Assembly: GCA_028276215.1 (NCBI GenBank)
Contig: JAPYWT010000112.1
Span: 1 to 7,411 of the forward strand
Direction of reading: 5' to 3'
Length of the DNA: 7,411 nucleotides
Origin: Thermoflexus sp.
Lineage (GTDB): Bacteria > Chloroflexota > Anaerolineae > B4-G1 > DUEL01
Shown: piece by piece, positions 6,407 through 7,411 of the stretch
How positions within the stretch are numbered: position 1 is the first letter of the stretch
Layout of the letters: the number at the start of each line of letters is the position of its first letter
Program-made: the position numbers and the translations under genes
Notes under the pieces: model-generated
What the model was told of the DNA's origin: nothing
The model's input: only the letters and a program-made list of their open reading frames with translations
The model's database searches: none

Positions 6407-7411
6407 TAATCTCATGGCCGATGTCGTGACTCAGGGCGCGGAAGCGGCCCCAGTCGGCCCAGTCCGGCGGCAGGGCCCGCAATTGGGCCGCCACCGACGG
6501 CAACGTCTCCGGCGGCACCCAGCGGAAGTCGCTGATCCGCTCCCCGGCGTCTCCGGGATGGGGGTCCCCCTCTACGTCGGCCAGCACCAGCCAGGAGTGG
6601 AAGAAGCGGCAGCGCCACCCCCGCCGGAAGGTGACGCTGATCAGGCCCAGCGGACGGAGGGCGCGGGGGGCCAGCCCGGTCTCTTCCTGTATTTCCCGGC
6701 GGGCCGCCGCCAGGACCGACTCGCCGGGGAGAATCCCCCCGCTGGGCAGACGGAAGACGCCGGGCGGGTAGAAGGTTTTGGTGTGCATCAGGAGATGGCC
6801 GTCCGCCCGACGCAGGAACAGCACGACTTCCCCCCAGCGGGCCCGGTGGCGGACAGACCGGACGAAGTCGTTGAAGAAGGGCTCCGAGACGGTCAGTCGG
6901 CAGTGGCGGTACGGCAGGACCCCCTGTCGCTCCACCTCCGCGCGCTGGCGGCGCATCACCCCCACCAGGCTGGACGGGCGACGGGTGAGAGCCCAGAGGG
7001 GGAGCAGACTGAGCAGCAGGACCCCGGTGGAGAGCAGTCCGCCTTCCGGGCCGAAGGTGCCGCCGGTGAGCCAGGAAGGGCCGCCCACGGGCACAGCCAG
7101 CAGGCCGTTCCAGGCCATTCCGCTCACCGGCAGACCCAGGACCGGTCCCTGGGTGAGGTTCCAGGCGTAGTGGCAGGCGATGGGCAGCCAGAGGGTGCCG
7201 GTCCGCTCCGCCGCCAGCGCGAAGACGGCCCCCGCCAGGGCGATGTTGGCCAGCGCCAGGACGGAGACGTTCGGGTTCAGGGCATGGAACAGGGCGAAGA
7301 GGAGGGAGGGGACCAGTACTCCGACGACCGGGCCGCGCCAGGTGGTGAGGGCGCGCTGGAGGTAGCCCCGGAAGGCCACCTCTTCGGCCGCCGCGGCCGG
7401 GAGGAGCGCCA
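6402..7411 (-). CDS. CPBP (Rce1-like) intramembrane protease domain fused to Nudix hydrolase, 5' end missing
   Basis: The frame is open to the window edge, leaving 335 C-terminal residues (numbered from the first complete codon at the edge). The first part matches the CPBP/Rce1 family of membrane glutamic/metal-type proteases. It shows EEVAFRGYLQ at 9-18, FALFHALNP at 38-46 with H42, and CHYAWN at 79-84 with H80 and N84, set among hydrophobic helices. A last membrane helix ends near LLLSLLPLWAL, and then a basic stretch begins. The second part is a Nudix domain. Its box at 224-246 (bases 6672-6740) fits GX5EX7REUXEEXGU exactly, with R238, E239, E242 and E243. Nudix enzymes hydrolyse nucleoside diphosphates linked to another moiety; the substrate cannot be read here. 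No stop separates the two parts. An internal ATG (MRRQRAEVE) with a G-rich upstream run could allow separate Nudix translation, but one fused, membrane-anchored protein is the simplest reading. The kinase gene follows after 49 bases. Confidence 0.88.
   Translation of the reverse strand, partial: ALLPAAAAEEVAFRGYLQRALTTWRGPVVGVLVPSLLFALFHALNPNVSVLALANIALAGAVFALAAERTGTLWLPIACHYAWNLTQGPVLGLPVSGMAWNGLLAVPVGGPSWLTGGTFGPEGGLLSTGVLLLSLLPLWALTRRPSSLVGVMRRQRAEVERQGVLPYRHCRLTVSEPFFNDFVRSVRHRARWGEVVLFLRRADGHLLMHTKTFYPPGVFRLPSGGILPGESVLAAARREIQEETGLAPRALRPLGLISVTFRRGWRCRFFHSWLVLADVEGDPHPGDAGERISDFRWVPPETLPSVAAQLRALPPDWADWGRFRALSHDIGHEIM

Noticed and set aside
6353..6415. Start of the kinase gene at the ATG at 6415, overlapping the previous stop codon.
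   Set aside because: The added 21 residues run through the palindrome and match nothing. The domain begins just after the ATG at 6352, although a coupled upstream start cannot be fully excluded.

Overview
The window is GC-rich DNA (about two thirds G+C by eye) densely packed with bacterial genes. Shine-Dalgarno sequences are strong (AAGGAGG type) and GTG starts are used. An indirect glutamine amidotransferase subunit, a coiled-coil nuclease-like protein rich in LAEAQRRTEER repeats, and a TGS/uridine-kinase-like protein together suggest a Chloroflexota-type, possibly thermophilic, bacterium. That assignment is inference from gene content and style; no rRNA or other phylogenetic marker was tested.

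Layout. On the + strand, positions 2-262 hold the 3' end of an unidentified gene that overlaps the start of gatB (244-1686, aspartyl/glutamyl-tRNA amidotransferase subunit B). Next comes a 446-residue protein (1744-3084) with a long heptad coiled coil and a C-terminal PD-(D/E)XK-like domain. Its middle is encoded by nested, nearly identical DNA repeats. A promoter-bearing gap leads to a Glu/Leu/Phe/Val-type dehydrogenase, most likely glutamate dehydrogenase (3226-4539). Two hairpins follow: a large imperfect palindrome at 4545-4592 and a canonical intrinsic terminator at 4600-4634. They separate the + strand genes from a convergent pair on the - strand.

The - strand pair is read from the right edge inward. 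A membrane-protease (CPBP/Rce1-like) domain fused in one frame to a Nudix hydrolase domain (6402-7411, cut by the window edge) is followed, after a 49-nt gap, by a 569-residue protein (4643-6352). That protein joins a TGS domain, a threonyl-tRNA-synthetase-editing-like module and a uridine-kinase-like P-loop kinase. A perfect 14-bp palindrome covers the stop codon of the first gene and lies in the gap between the two.

Functionally, gatB (tRNA-dependent Gln/Asn formation) and the dehydrogenase (glutamate/ammonia balance) are housekeeping nitrogen-related genes, but no shared regulation is visible. The least ordinary content is the CPBP-Nudix fusion, the kinase whose ThrRS-like module has lost all four editing residues, and the repeat-built coiled-coil nuclease-like protein. 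No RNA gene, CRISPR array, insertion sequence or phage gene was seen. There is no gene-free stretch over 300 bases; the longest gap is 141 bases (3085-3225), described under the promoter there.
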